Shown here: positions 18,265 to 27,048 of the stretch, piece by piece | Numbering within the stretch: position 1 is the stretch's first letter | How the letters are laid out: every line of letters begins with the position of its first letter | NCBI RefSeq assembly: GCF_016009175.1 | Contig: NZ_JADUCM010000009.1 | Location: 1-64,000, forward strand | Direction: 5' to 3' | Length of the DNA stretch: 64,000 nucleotides | Source: Pseudomonas alkylphenolica | GTDB lineage: Bacteria > Pseudomonadota > Gammaproteobacteria > Pseudomonadales > Pseudomonadaceae | Notes under the pieces: generated by a model | Database searches by the model: none | What the model was told of the DNA's origin: nothing | What the model saw: the letters and a program-made list of their open reading frames with translations, nothing else | Position numbers and translations under genes: made by a program

Positions 18265-19392
18265 ATGGCCGAAGCAAAAGTACTCAGTGGTGCCGGCCTG
18301 CGTGGTCAAGTGGCCGGGCAAACCGCACTGTCGACAGTCGGACAGGCCGGTGCCGGCCTGACCTACCGTGGTTACGACGTCCGCGACCTGGCCGCGGGTG
18401 CCGAGTTCGAAGAAGTGGCCTACCTGCTGCTGTACGGCGAACTGCCGAGCGCTGCTCAGCTGGCCGAATACAAGGGTCGGCTGAAAACCCTGCGTGACCT
18501 GCCTCAGGCGTTGAAGGAAGTGCTTGAGCGCATTCCGGCAGATGCCCATCCGATGGACGTGATGCGCACCGGTTGCTCGGTACTGGGCACCCTGGAGCCC
18601 GAGCTGACGTTCGAGCAGCAACGCGACAAGACCGACCGCCTGCTGGCACTGTTCCCGGCGGTGATGTGCTACTGGTACCGCTTCACTCACCATGGCGTGC
18701 GCATCGAGTGCACCAGCGATGAAGACACCATTGGCGGTCACTTCCTGCACCTGCTGCATGGCAAGAAGCCGAGCGAGCTACACGTAAAAGTGATGAACGT
18801 CTCGCTGATCCTGTACGCAGAGCACGAATTCAACGCCTCGACCTTCACTGCCCGTGTGTGCGCCTCGACCTTGTCGGACCTGTATTCGTGCATCACCGCC
18901 GCCATCGGCTCGCTGCGCGGCCCGCTGCATGGCGGTGCCAACGAAGCGGCGATGGAGCTGATCGAGCGCTTCCAGAGCCCGCAGGACGCGGTGACAGAAC
19001 TGCTGCAGATGCTTGAGCGCAAAGACAAGATCATGGGCTTTGGTCATGCGATCTACAAAGAGTCCGATCCGCGTAACGAAGTGATCAAGGGCTGGTCGAA
19101 GCAGCTCGCCGACGAAGTGGGCGATACCGTGCTGTACCCGGTGTCCGAAGCGATCGACAAGACCATGTGGGAGCAGAAGAAGCTGTTCCCGAACGCCGAC
19201 TTCTACCATGCCTCGGCGTATCACTTCATGGGCATTCCGACCAAGCTGTTCACGCCAATCTTTGTCTGCTCGCGTCTGACCGGCTGGGCCGCTCACGTGT
19301 TCGAGCAGCGCGCCAACAACCGCATCATCCGTCCAAGCGCCGAATACACCGGCGTTGAGCAGCGCAAGTTCGTGCCAATCGAGCAACGCTGA
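18265..19392 (+). CDS. prpC: 2-methylcitrate synthase
   Basis: Condenses propionyl-CoA with oxaloacetate. The 375-residue protein is of citrate-synthase type; the short form and operon context point to PrpC. The active-site segments are RGPLHGGANEAAMELI, the signature GFGHAIYKESDPR, and DFYHASAYHFMGIPTKLFTPIFV with the catalytic Asp. The ATG at 18265 is preceded by GAGTGGAGA; an in-frame ATG at 18226 has no ribosome site. Second enzyme gene of the operon. Confidence 0.96.
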   Translation: MAEAKVLSGAGLRGQVAGQTALSTVGQAGAGLTYRGYDVRDLAAGAEFEEVAYLLLYGELPSAAQLAEYKGRLKTLRDLPQALKEVLERIPADAHPMDVMRTGCSVLGTLEPELTFEQQRDKTDRLLALFPAVMCYWYRFTHHGVRIECTSDEDTIGGHFLHLLHGKKPSELHVKVMNVSLILYAEHEFNASTFTARVCASTLSDLYSCITAAIGSLRGPLHGGANEAAMELIERFQSPQDAVTELLQMLERKDKIMGFGHAIYKESDPRNEVIKGWSKQLADEVGDTVLYPVSEAIDKTMWEQKKLFPNADFYHASAYHFMGIPTKLFTPIFVCSRLTGWAAHVFEQRANNRIIRPSAEYTGVEQRKFVPIEQR

Positions 19393-19406
19393 GACCGGCT
19401 TTGAGC

Positions 19407-19432
19407 GGCCAGCACTGGCCTCAGTGCTGGCC
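19407..19432 (+). other. Intercistronic hairpin prpC-acnD
   Basis: Perfect 11-bp stem GGCCAGCACTG / CAGTGCTGGCC with loop GCCT and no T-run. Inside an operon it may set mRNA stability or partial polarity between prpC and acnD. Confidence 0.5.
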
Positions 19433-19471
19433 CTCACGCCACCGAACTTACCGTGATTGAGTCCCTGTGCC

Positions 19472-22060
19472 ATGAATACTGAATTTCGCAAGAACCTGCC
19501 GGGCACCGGCCTGGATTATTTCGACGCCCGTGCGGCGGTCGACGCGATCAAGCCCGGCGCCTACGACACGCTTCCCTACACCTCGCGCGTACTGGCAGAA
19601 AACCTGGTGCGCCGTTGCGATCCGGCCAGCCTCAATGCCTCGTTGAGCCAACTGATTGAGCGCAAGCGCGATCTCGACTTCCCGTGGTTCCCGGCCCGCG
19701 TCGTGTGCCATGACATTCTCGGCCAGACCGCGCTGGTGGACCTTGCCGGTCTGCGTGACGCTATCGCCGACAAGGGCGGCGATCCTGCCCAGGTCAACCC
19801 GGTAGTACCGGTGCAGTTGATTGTCGACCACTCGCTGGCCGTGGAGTGCGGTGGCTTTGATCCGCAGGCGTTCGAAAAGAACCGTGCCATCGAAGACCGT
19901 CGCAACGAAGACCGCTTCCATTTCATCAACTGGACCAAGAAGGCATTCAAGAATGTCGACGTGATCCAGCCCGGCAACGGCATCATGCACCAGATCAACC
20001 TGGAGAAGATGTCGCCGGTCATCCACGCCGAGCGCGGCGTGGCCTATCCGGACACCTGCGTCGGTACCGACAGCCACACCCCGCACGTTGATGCCCTGGG
20101 CGTGATCGCCATCGGTGTCGGCGGCCTGGAAGCCGAGAACGTCATGCTCGGCCGCGCCTCGTGGATGCGTCTGCCGGAAATCGTCGGCGTCGAGCTGAGC
20201 GGCAAGCCGCAGCCTGGCATCACCGCCACTGACGTGGTGCTGGCCCTGACCGAATTCCTGCGCAAGGAAAAAGTCGTTGGTGCCTACCTCGAGTTCTACG
20301 GCGAAGGCGCCCGTGCCCTGACCCTGGGTGACCGTGCGACCATCTCCAACATGGCCCCCGAATACGGCGCCACTGCGGCAATGTTCTCCATTGACCAGCA
20401 GACCATCGACTACCTCAAGCTCACCGGTCGTGACGACGAGCAGGTCAAACTGGTGGAAACCTACGCCAAGGTTGCCGGCCTGTGGTCTGACAGCCTGGCC
20501 AATGCCGAGTACGAGCGTGTGCTGCGCTTCGACCTGTCCAGCGTCGTGCGCAACATGGCTGGCCCGTCCAACCCGCATGCCCGCGTTGCAACCAGCGACC
20601 TGGCCAGCAAAGGTATCGCCGGCCAGTGGGAAGAGGTGCCGGGGCAGATGCCGGACGGCGCCGTGATCATTGCTGCGATCACCAGCTGCACCAACACCAG
20701 TAACCCGCGTAACGTGATCGCCGCCGGCCTGCTGGCGCGCAACGCCAACAAGCTCGGCCTGGTCCGCAAGCCATGGGTCAAGTCGTCCCTGGCGCCGGGC
20801 TCCAAGACGGTAGCCCTGTACCTGAAAGAAGCGGGCCTCGATGACGAGCTGGAGCAGCTTGGCTTCGGTATCGTGGCGTTTGCCTGCACCACCTGCAACG
20901 GGATGTCCGGTGCCCTGGATCCGGTTATCCAGCAGGAAATCATCGACCGTGACCTGTACGCCACTGCCGTGCTCTCGGGTAACCGCAACTTCGACGGGCG
21001 TATCCATCCGTACGCCAAGCAGGCGTTCCTGGCTTCGCCGCCGCTGGTAGTGGCTTATGCCATCGCCGGTACCATCCGCTTCGACATCGAGAAGGATGTG
21101 CTGGCGGTGGTCGACGGCAAGGAAATCCGCCTCAAGGATATCTGGCCGAGCGACGAAGAGATCGACGCCGTGGTCAAGGCAGCGGTCAAGCCGGAGCAGT
21201 TCCGCCAGGTCTACATCCCGATGTTTGCCATCGAGGAAGACACCGGGCCTAAAGTCGACCCGCTGTACGACTGGCGCCCGATGAGCACCTACATCCGCCG
21301 TCCGCCGTACTGGGAAGGCGCCCTGGCCGGCGAGCGCACGCTCAAGGGCATGCGCCCGCTGGCGGTGCTGCCGGACAACATCACCACCGACCACCTGTCG
21401 CCGTCGAACGCCATCATGCTCGACAGCGCCGCCGGTGAATACCTGGCGAAAATGGGCCTGCCGGAGGAAGACTTCAACTCCTACGCAACGCACCGTGGTG
21501 ACCACCTCACCGCGCAGCGTGCGACCTTCGCCAACCCGAAACTGTTCAACGAAATGGTTCAGGAAGGCGGCAAGGTCAAGCAGGGTTCGCTGGCGCGGAT
21601 CGAGCCGGAAGGCAAGGTCACCCGTATGTGGGAAGCCATCGAAACCTACATGGACCGCAAGCAGCCGCTGATCATCGTTGCCGGTGCCGATTACGGTCAG
21701 GGCTCGTCCCGTGACTGGGCGGCCAAGGGCGTGCGCCTGGCGGGTGTCGAGGCTATCGTTGCCGAAGGCTTCGAGCGTATTCACCGCACCAACCTGGTGG
21801 GCATGGGCGTGTTGCCGCTGGAGTTCAAGCCAGGCGTCAACCGCAAGACCCTGGACATCGACGGCACCGAAACCTTCGATGTGGTCGGCCAGCGCACCCC
21901 GCGCGCAACCTTGACCCTGGTGATCACCCGTCACAACGGCGAGCGCGTCGAAGTGCCGGTGACCTGCCGCCTGGACACCGCCGAAGAAGTCTCGATCTAC
22001 GAAGCAGGCGGCGTGCTGCAGCGCTTTGCCCAGGACTTCCTCGAGTCGGCGACCGCCTGA
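19472..22060 (+). CDS. acnD: Fe/S-dependent 2-methylcitrate dehydratase AcnD
   Basis: An aconitase-family enzyme that dehydrates 2-methylcitrate to a 2-methylaconitate isomer, replacing PrpD when paired with PrpF. The 862 residues show the [4Fe-4S] ligands in AAITSCTNTSNPRNV and AFACTTCNGMSGALDP, the GTDSHTPHVDALG block, and the C-terminal swivel domain with GADYGQGSSRDWAAKG. The ATG at 19472 gives the typical N-terminus MNTEFRKNLPGTGLDYFD. It lies in the prp operon and is separated from prpF by a REP pair. Confidence 0.95.
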   Translation: MNTEFRKNLPGTGLDYFDARAAVDAIKPGAYDTLPYTSRVLAENLVRRCDPASLNASLSQLIERKRDLDFPWFPARVVCHDILGQTALVDLAGLRDAIADKGGDPAQVNPVVPVQLIVDHSLAVECGGFDPQAFEKNRAIEDRRNEDRFHFINWTKKAFKNVDVIQPGNGIMHQINLEKMSPVIHAERGVAYPDTCVGTDSHTPHVDALGVIAIGVGGLEAENVMLGRASWMRLPEIVGVELSGKPQPGITATDVVLALTEFLRKEKVVGAYLEFYGEGARALTLGDRATISNMAPEYGATAAMFSIDQQTIDYLKLTGRDDEQVKLVETYAKVAGLWSDSLANAEYERVLRFDLSSVVRNMAGPSNPHARVATSDLASKGIAGQWEEVPGQMPDGAVIIAAITSCTNTSNPRNVIAAGLLARNANKLGLVRKPWVKSSLAPGSKTVALYLKEAGLDDELEQLGFGIVAFACTTCNGMSGALDPVIQQEIIDRDLYATAVLSGNRNFDGRIHPYAKQAFLASPPLVVAYAIAGTIRFDIEKDVLAVVDGKEIRLKDIWPSDEEIDAVVKAAVKPEQFRQVYIPMFAIEEDTGPKVDPLYDWRPMSTYIRRPPYWEGALAGERTLKGMRPLAVLPDNITTDHLSPSNAIMLDSAAGEYLAKMGLPEEDFNSYATHRGDHLTAQRATFANPKLFNEMVQEGGKVKQGSLARIEPEGKVTRMWEAIETYMDRKQPLIIVAGADYGQGSSRDWAAKGVRLAGVEAIVAEGFERIHRTNLVGMGVLPLEFKPGVNRKTLDIDGTETFDVVGQRTPRATLTLVITRHNGERVEVPVTCRLDTAEEVSIYEAGGVLQRFAQDFLESATA

Positions 22061-22068
22061 GAAAAACT

Positions 22069-22145
22069 GTAGGGGCCGGCTTGCCGGCGATGAAATCGAC
22101 GCCGATTGCGTGGCGTCTGCATCGCTGGCAAGCCAGCTCCTACGG
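22069..22145. repeat. REP inverted pair inside the prp operon
   Basis: TGTAGGGGCCGGCTTGCCGG and, inverted, GGCAAGCCAGCTCCTACGG, about 40 bp apart. Transcription of prpF from the operon promoter must cross this hairpin; such elements can protect upstream mRNA or reduce downstream expression. Confidence 0.85.
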
Positions 22146-22194
22146 GTTGTTGTCAGCCTTATGTTTACGTGTATTTTCCCAGGACAAGATTCCC

Positions 22195-23385
22195 ATGGCT
22201 CACGTACCCCAGATCAAAATCCCCGCCACCTACATCCGTGGTGGCACCAGCAAAGGCGTTTTTTTCCGTCTGCAGGATCTGCCTGAGCGCGCACAGGTTC
22301 CGGGCGCGGCCCGCGATGCCCTGCTGCTGCGGGTGATCGGCAGCCCCGATCCGTATGGCAAGCAGATCGACGGCATGGGGGGCGCAACCTCCAGCACCAG
22401 CAAGACTGTGATCCTTTCGCACAGCAGCAAGGCCGATCACGACGTCGACTACCTGTTTGGTCAGGTGTCCATCGACAAGGCCTTCGTCGACTGGAGCGGC
22501 AACTGCGGTAACCTTTCGGCAGCCGTTGGCTCCTTCGCCATCAGTGCCGGCCTGGTCGACAGCAGTCGTATCCCGCAGGACGGCATCGCCACGGTGCGTA
22601 TCTGGCAAGCCAACATCGGCAAGACCATCATTGCCCATGTGCCGATCACCAACGGTGAAGTGCAGGAGACCGGCGACTTCGAGCTGGATGGCGTGACCTT
22701 CCCGGCGGCCGAAGTGCAACTCGAGTTCATGGACCCGGCTGCCGACGAAGACGGTGAGGGCGGTTCGATGTTCCCGACCGGCAACCTGATCGATGACCTG
22801 GAAGTGCCTGGTATCGGTACCCTCAAGGCGACGCTGATCAACGCTGGCATCCCGACCATCTTCATCCAGGCCGAAGCCATCGGTTACACCGGTACCGAGT
22901 TGCAGGACGCGATCAACAGCGATCCTCAAGCCTTGGCCAAGTTCGAGACCATCCGTGCCTATGGCGCCGTGCGCATGGGCTTGATCGAACACATCGATGA
23001 AGCGGCCAAGCGTCAGCACACGCCGAAAGTTGCCTTTGTTGCACCGCCGACGGCTTACCAGTCGTCCAGCGGCAAAGCGGTGGCGGCGTCAGACGTTGAC
23101 CTGTTGGTGCGTGCGCTGTCGATGGGCAAGCTGCACCACGCCATGATGGGTACCGCTGCGGTGGCCATTGGCACGGCGGCGGCAGTCCCGGGCACGCTGG
23201 TCAATCTCGCGGCCGGTGGCGGCGAGCGCAGTGCCGTTCGTTTCGGTCACCCGTCGGGCACCCTGCGCGTTGGCGCTGAAGCCCGTCAGGTGAATGGCGA
23301 GTGGACGGTCACCAAGGCCATCATGAGCCGCAGTGCGCGGATTCTGATGGAGGGTTGGGTGCGTGTGCCGGGTGATGCCTTCTAA
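22195..23385 (+). CDS. prpF: 2-methylaconitate cis-trans isomerase PrpF
   Basis: Isomerises the AcnD product to the form that aconitase can hydrate. The 396-residue protein of the diaminopimelate-epimerase-like fold has the N-terminal IPATYIRGGTSKGVFF and DWSGNCGNLSAAVGSFAI, whose Cys is in the isomerase active-site region. The ATG at 22195 follows AGGA at about 11 bp. It is the last gene of the operon here: a strong terminator follows at 23412, and prpD, which follows prpF in some pseudomonads, is absent. Confidence 0.95.
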   Translation: MAHVPQIKIPATYIRGGTSKGVFFRLQDLPERAQVPGAARDALLLRVIGSPDPYGKQIDGMGGATSSTSKTVILSHSSKADHDVDYLFGQVSIDKAFVDWSGNCGNLSAAVGSFAISAGLVDSSRIPQDGIATVRIWQANIGKTIIAHVPITNGEVQETGDFELDGVTFPAAEVQLEFMDPAADEDGEGGSMFPTGNLIDDLEVPGIGTLKATLINAGIPTIFIQAEAIGYTGTELQDAINSDPQALAKFETIRAYGAVRMGLIEHIDEAAKRQHTPKVAFVAPPTAYQSSSGKAVAASDVDLLVRALSMGKLHHAMMGTAAVAIGTAAAVPGTLVNLAAGGGERSAVRFGHPSGTLRVGAEARQVNGEWTVTKAIMSRSARILMEGWVRVPGDAF

Positions 23386-23411
23386 GGCTTCTGATCAGTA
23401 CAAGCGCTCAA

Positions 23412-23444
23412 TAAAAAACCCCGCCGATTGGCGGGGTTTTTTTA
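23412..23444. terminator. Bidirectional terminator between prpF and acnB
   Basis: Stem TAAAAAACCCCGCC / GGCGGGGTTTTTTTA with loop GATT. A-run and T-run serve both convergent operons. Confidence 0.9.
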
Positions 23445-23456
23445 CGCTAAGTCAGC

Positions 23457-26066
23457 TTACGCTTGAACGACCGGAATGTTGGCGCTCGCAGCAGCTTCAC
23501 GGAACTCGGCGATCTGGTCGAAGCTCAGGTAGCGGTAAACGTCGGCAGCCATGCTGTCGATGTTCTTCGCGTACTCCATGTACTCTTCGACGGTTGGCAG
23601 CTTGCCCAGGATCGAGGCAACAGCAGCCAGCTCGGCCGAGGCCAGGTAGACGTTAGTGGCGTCGCCCAGGCGGTTCGGGAAGTTACGGGTCGAGGTGGAA
23701 ACCACGGTCGAACCGGTCTGTACGCGTGCCTGGTTACCCATGCACAGCGAGCAGCCTGGCATTTCCATGCGCGCACCGGCTTTGCCGTAGATGCCGTAGT
23801 AGCCTTCTTCGGTCAGCTGGTGAGCGTCCATCTTGGTTGGCGGAGCCAGCCACAGACGGGTAGGGATGCCACCCTTGACCTTCTCCAGCAGTTTACCGGC
23901 AGCGCGGAAGTGACCGATGTTGGTCATGCACGAACCGATGAACACTTCGTCGATCTTCTCGCCCTGAACGGTCGACAGCAGACGGGCGTCGTCCGGGTCG
24001 TTCGGCGCGCAGAGCACAGGCTCTTTGACGTCGGCCAGGTCGATCTCGATGATCTCGGCGTATTCGGCGTCCTTGTCGGCTTCCAGCAGAACCGGGTTGG
24101 CCAGCCAGGCTTCCATCGCTTGTGCGCGGCGCTCCAGGGTACGCGGGTCACCGTAGCCTTCGCTGATCATCCAGCGCAGCAGGGTGATGTTCGACTGCAG
24201 GTACTCGGCGATAGCCTTTTCTGGCAGCTTGATCGAGCAGCCGGCAGCGGAACGTTCAGCCGAGGCGTCCGACAGTTCGAACGCTTGCTCGACGGTCAGT
24301 TCATCCAGGCCTTCGATTTCCAGGATGCGGCCGGAGAAGGCGTTGATCTTGCCTTTCTTCTCGACGGTCAGCAGGCCTTTCTGGATGGCGTAGTAAGGGA
24401 TTGCATGAACCAGGTCACGCAGGGTGATGCCCGGTTGCAGTTTGCCCTTGAAGCGCACCAGTACCGACTCCGGCATGTCCAGCGGCATGACGCCGGTGGC
24501 AGCGGCGAAGGCGACCAGGCCGGAACCGGCCGGGAACGAGATGCCGATCGGGAAACGGGTGTGCGAGTCACCACCGGTACCGACGGTGTCCGGCAGCAGC
24601 ATGCGGTTCAGCCAGCTGTGGATGATGCCGTCGCCAGGACGCAGGGACACGCCGCCACGGGTGCGGATGAAATCCGGCAGGGTGTGGTGGGTGGTGACGT
24701 CGATTGGCTTCGGATAGGCCGCGGTGTGGCAGAACGACTGCATGACCAGGTCGGCAGAGAAGCCCAGGCACGCCAGGTCTTTCAGCTCGTCACGGGTCAT
24801 CGGGCCAGTGGTGTCCTGGGAGCCGACGGTGGTCATCTTCGGTTCGCAGTAGGTGCCAGGGCGTACGCCTTTGCCTTCCGGCAGGCCGCAGGCCTTGCCG
24901 ACCATTTTCTGCGCCAGGCTGTAGCCTTTGCCGGTATCGACCGGGGCTTCAGGCAGCTTGAACAGGTCGGTTGCACCCAGGCCCAGTTCGGCACGGGCTT
25001 TCTCGGTCAGGCCACGGCCGACGATCAGCGGGATACGGCCGCCAGCGCGGACTTCGTCGAGCAGCACCGGGGTCTTCAGTTCGAAGGTGGTGATGACCTC
25101 GTCGGTGCCGTGCTTGCAGACTTTGCCGGCGTACGGGTACACGTCGATGACGTCGCCCATGCCCAGGTTGGTGCAGTCGAATTCGATCGGCAGGGCGCCG
25201 GCGTCTTCCATGGTGTTGTAGAAGATCGGGGCGATCTTGGTGCCGAAGCAGAAACCACCGGCGCGCTTGTTCGGCACGTACGGGATGTCGTCGCCGAAGA
25301 ACCACAGCACCGAGTTGGTGGCGGATTTACGCGAGGAACCGGTACCGACCACGTCACCGACGTAGGCGACCGGGAAGCCTTTGGCTTTGACTTCTTCGAT
25401 CTGCTTCAGCGGACCGACGGCGCCTGGTTGCTCAGGCACGATGCCGTCACGGGCCATTTTCAGCATGGCCAGGGCGTGCAGCGGGATATCAGGGCGCGAC
25501 CAGGCGTCCGGAGCAGGGGACAGGTCGTCGGTGTTGGTTTCGCCAGGGACCTTGAATACGGTCAGGCTGTACTTTTCTTCGATCGCAGGACGGGCGGTGA
25601 ACCACTCGCCGGCGGCCCAGGATTCCAGTACGGCTTTGGCGTGAGCATTGCCAGCCTTGGCTTTTTCGGCAACGTCGTGGAACGCATCGAACATCAGCAG
25701 GGTGTGCTTCAGTTGCTCGGCGGCAACGGCAGCCAGCTCGGCGTCATCCAGCAGTTCAACCATGGTGGCGATGTTGTAGCCGCCCTGCATGGTGCCCAAC
25801 AGCTCTACCGCGCGCTTTTTGTCGATCAGCGGGGAAGTGGCTTCGCCCTTGGCGACAGCAGAGAGGAAACCGGCCTTGACGTAGGCAGCTTCGTCCACTC
25901 CTGGTGGAACGCGGTTGGTGATCAGGTCGACGAGGACTGCTTCTTCGCCAGCAGGGGGATTCTTCAGCAGCTCGACCAGGCCTGCGGTTTGTTCGGCGTT
26001 AAGCGGCTGGGGCACGATGCCCAGGGCGGCACGCTCTTCGATGTGTTTGCGGTAGGCTTCAAGCAC
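23457..26066 (-). CDS. acnB: Aconitate hydratase B
   Basis: Interconverts citrate and isocitrate in the TCA cycle; AcnB can also hydrate 2-methylaconitate, so it completes the neighbouring methylcitrate route. From the GTG at 26066 the protein has 869 residues and begins (M)[21 protein letters not shown], as AcnB proteins do. In-frame ATGs at 26081 and 26114 would add residues foreign to the family. Cluster-binding cysteines are in [18 protein letters not shown] and [12 protein letters not shown]; the N-terminal HEAT-like and swivel domains include [17 protein letters not shown] lies 9 bp upstream of the GTG. It is monocistronic. Confidence 0.95.
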   Translation of the reverse strand: MLEAYRKHIEERAALGIVPQPLNAEQTAGLVELLKNPPAGEEAVLVDLITNRVPPGVDEAAYVKAGFLSAVAKGEATSPLIDKKRAVELLGTMQGGYNIATMVELLDDAELAAVAAEQLKHTLLMFDAFHDVAEKAKAGNAHAKAVLESWAAGEWFTARPAIEEKYSLTVFKVPGETNTDDLSPAPDAWSRPDIPLHALAMLKMARDGIVPEQPGAVGPLKQIEEVKAKGFPVAYVGDVVGTGSSRKSATNSVLWFFGDDIPYVPNKRAGGFCFGTKIAPIFYNTMEDAGALPIEFDCTNLGMGDVIDVYPYAGKVCKHGTDEVITTFELKTPVLLDEVRAGGRIPLIVGRGLTEKARAELGLGATDLFKLPEAPVDTGKGYSLAQKMVGKACGLPEGKGVRPGTYCEPKMTTVGSQDTTGPMTRDELKDLACLGFSADLVMQSFCHTAAYPKPIDVTTHHTLPDFIRTRGGVSLRPGDGIIHSWLNRMLLPDTVGTGGDSHTRFPIGISFPAGSGLVAFAAATGVMPLDMPESVLVRFKGKLQPGITLRDLVHAIPYYAIQKGLLTVEKKGKINAFSGRILEIEGLDELTVEQAFELSDASAERSAAGCSIKLPEKAIAEYLQSNITLLRWMISEGYGDPRTLERRAQAMEAWLANPVLLEADKDAEYAEIIEIDLADVKEPVLCAPNDPDDARLLSTVQGEKIDEVFIGSCMTNIGHFRAAGKLLEKVKGGIPTRLWLAPPTKMDAHQLTEEGYYGIYGKAGARMEMPGCSLCMGNQARVQTGSTVVSTSTRNFPNRLGDATNVYLASAELAAVASILGKLPTVEEYMEYAKNIDSMAADVYRYLSFDQIAEFREAAASANIPVVQA

Positions 26067-26185
26067 AGTTATTACCCTCATCAGTGGTCCCAAATGGGTG
26101 TCCGGGACGCTCATCCAGAAAATCCGGCACCCATGCGCAATACGGCTTCTTGGGCCGCGTAGCCAGGGTTGCAGGAGATCCTCAC

Positions 26186-26324
26186 AGAAGCTGCTTTCAA
26201 AGTTTTACGCCTGTAGAACGGAGGCTGATGAGGGCTGGCGCGGAATATGCGATGAGGCGTATATCCCGGGCCAACGCCGTTCTACCGGATCAACTGTGCT
26301 CGTGACGCTTTGAAAACAGCTTCT
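26186..26324. ncRNA. Nested inverted-repeat element: candidate structured RNA or MITE
   Basis: Terminal arms AGAAGCTGCTTTCAAAG (26186-26202) and CTTTGAAAACAGCTTCT (26308-26324) pair over 16 of 17 positions. Inside them a perfect 9-bp stem GTAGAACGG (26213-26221) / CCGTTCTAC (26277-26285) and an apical hairpin ATATGC / GCGTAT (26244-26261 region) stack along one axis. The whole is a 139-nt multi-stem rod. It could be a small RNA, part of the acnB leader (read on the minus strand), or a miniature inverted-repeat element; no target-site duplication is seen. Strand is undecided. Confidence 0.5.
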
Positions 26325-26402
26325 AACGGACATTGGCGCCTTAAAAAGGCCGGATGATTCTACGGTAAAAACTCGATAAAGGTAAGGCGCGCACGATGAC
26401 TT

Positions 26403-26421
26403 TAACGGGTGACCCCCGTTA
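26403..26421. promoter_or_regulatory. Small dyad upstream of the DUF1289 gene
   Basis: TAACGGG - TGACC - CCCGTTA, a perfect 7-bp inverted repeat 52 bp before the DUF1289 start. It is either an operator or a leader hairpin. Confidence 0.4.
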
Positions 26422-26473
26422 GACAAAGGGCTAACATGGCAGGCTGTTCCACCGTTCGGTTGTTGGTTTTTTC

Positions 26474-26941
26474 ATGTCCAATCAGTCAATTAAAACGCCT
26501 TGTGTTGGCCTCTGTTCCACGGTTTACGGGGACTTGGTGTGCCGTGGCTGCAAGCGTTTTCATCATGAAGTGATCAACTGGAACGGCTACAACGAAGACG
26601 AAAAGCGTGCGGTCTGGCTGCGCCTCGAGCAATTGCTGGTGCAGGTCATGGTGGCCAAACTTGAGGTCTTTGATGCCGCGCGGCTGCGTTCGCAACTTGA
26701 AGTGCGCAAGATCCGCTTCGTGCCGCACCAGTCCGAGTATTGCTGGGCATACCAGCTGATCGCTCGTGGCGCACGGGTTATTCGTGAGATCGAGGCCTAC
26801 GGCATGGTGCTGTTGCCGGAGTTTCGCGACTGGGAGCTGCCCGAGCTGCGTGACGCCATTGATCGGGAGTTTTTCTTGCTGTCCGAGGCCCACTACCAGC
26901 GCTACATCGCGCCGGGGTTCCTCAAGGATGCGCTGGGCTGA
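26474..26941 (+). CDS. DUF1289-domain protein
   Basis: A 155-residue protein. The first ~55 residues are a DUF1289 domain: TPCVGLCSTVYGDLVCRGCKRFHHEVINW, with four Cys (CxxxC and CxxC) likely to bind a metal or Fe-S cluster. The rest is specific to pseudomonad homologs, with no recognisable motif (VRKIRFVPHQSEYCWAYQLI). It is divergent from acnB and ends at a REP pair. The function is unknown. Confidence 0.85.
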   Translation: MSNQSIKTPCVGLCSTVYGDLVCRGCKRFHHEVINWNGYNEDEKRAVWLRLEQLLVQVMVAKLEVFDAARLRSQLEVRKIRFVPHQSEYCWAYQLIARGARVIREIEAYGMVLLPEFRDWELPELRDAIDREFFLLSEAHYQRYIAPGFLKDALG

Positions 26942-26946
26942 ATCGC

Positions 26947-27033
26947 CGTAGGCGCGAGGCTTGCCCGCGAAGAACAATGGCGGTGTAGCAGATACACCGC
27001 AGCGTCTGGTTCGCCGGCAAGCCTGGCTCCTAC
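26947..27033. repeat. REP inverted pair after the DUF1289 gene
   Basis: CGTAGGCGCGAGGCTTGCCC and, inverted, CCGGCAAGCCTGGCTCCTAC. An additional small dyad GGCGGTGTA/TACACCGC lies between the arms. Confidence 0.85.
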
Positions 27034-27048
27034 CTAGCAATGCGGCCC

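Larger units (their letters stand above)
26067..26473. other. Intergenic region between acnB and the DUF1289 gene
   Basis: About 400 bp without a credible gene. It holds the acnB leader, the 139-bp structured element (26186-26324) and the TAACGGG hairpin (26403-26421). Neither gene has an obvious sigma-70 consensus here. Confidence 0.7.

Noticed and set aside
19448..21934. 828-codon open frame antisense to acnD
   Set aside because: acnD itself shows every aconitase-family motif in frame; the reverse frame is open only because of high third-position GC, and its translation is low-complexity His/Gln/Val-rich without a family.
23463..26162. 899-codon open frame antisense to acnB
   Set aside because: Same GC-driven shadow; acnB is unmistakable on the other strand.
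26222..26262. CTGATGAG followed by GGAA resembling a hammerhead ribozyme core
   Set aside because: No CGAAA after a proper stem II and no matching cleavage-site stem III; the sequence fits the nested-hairpin fold instead.
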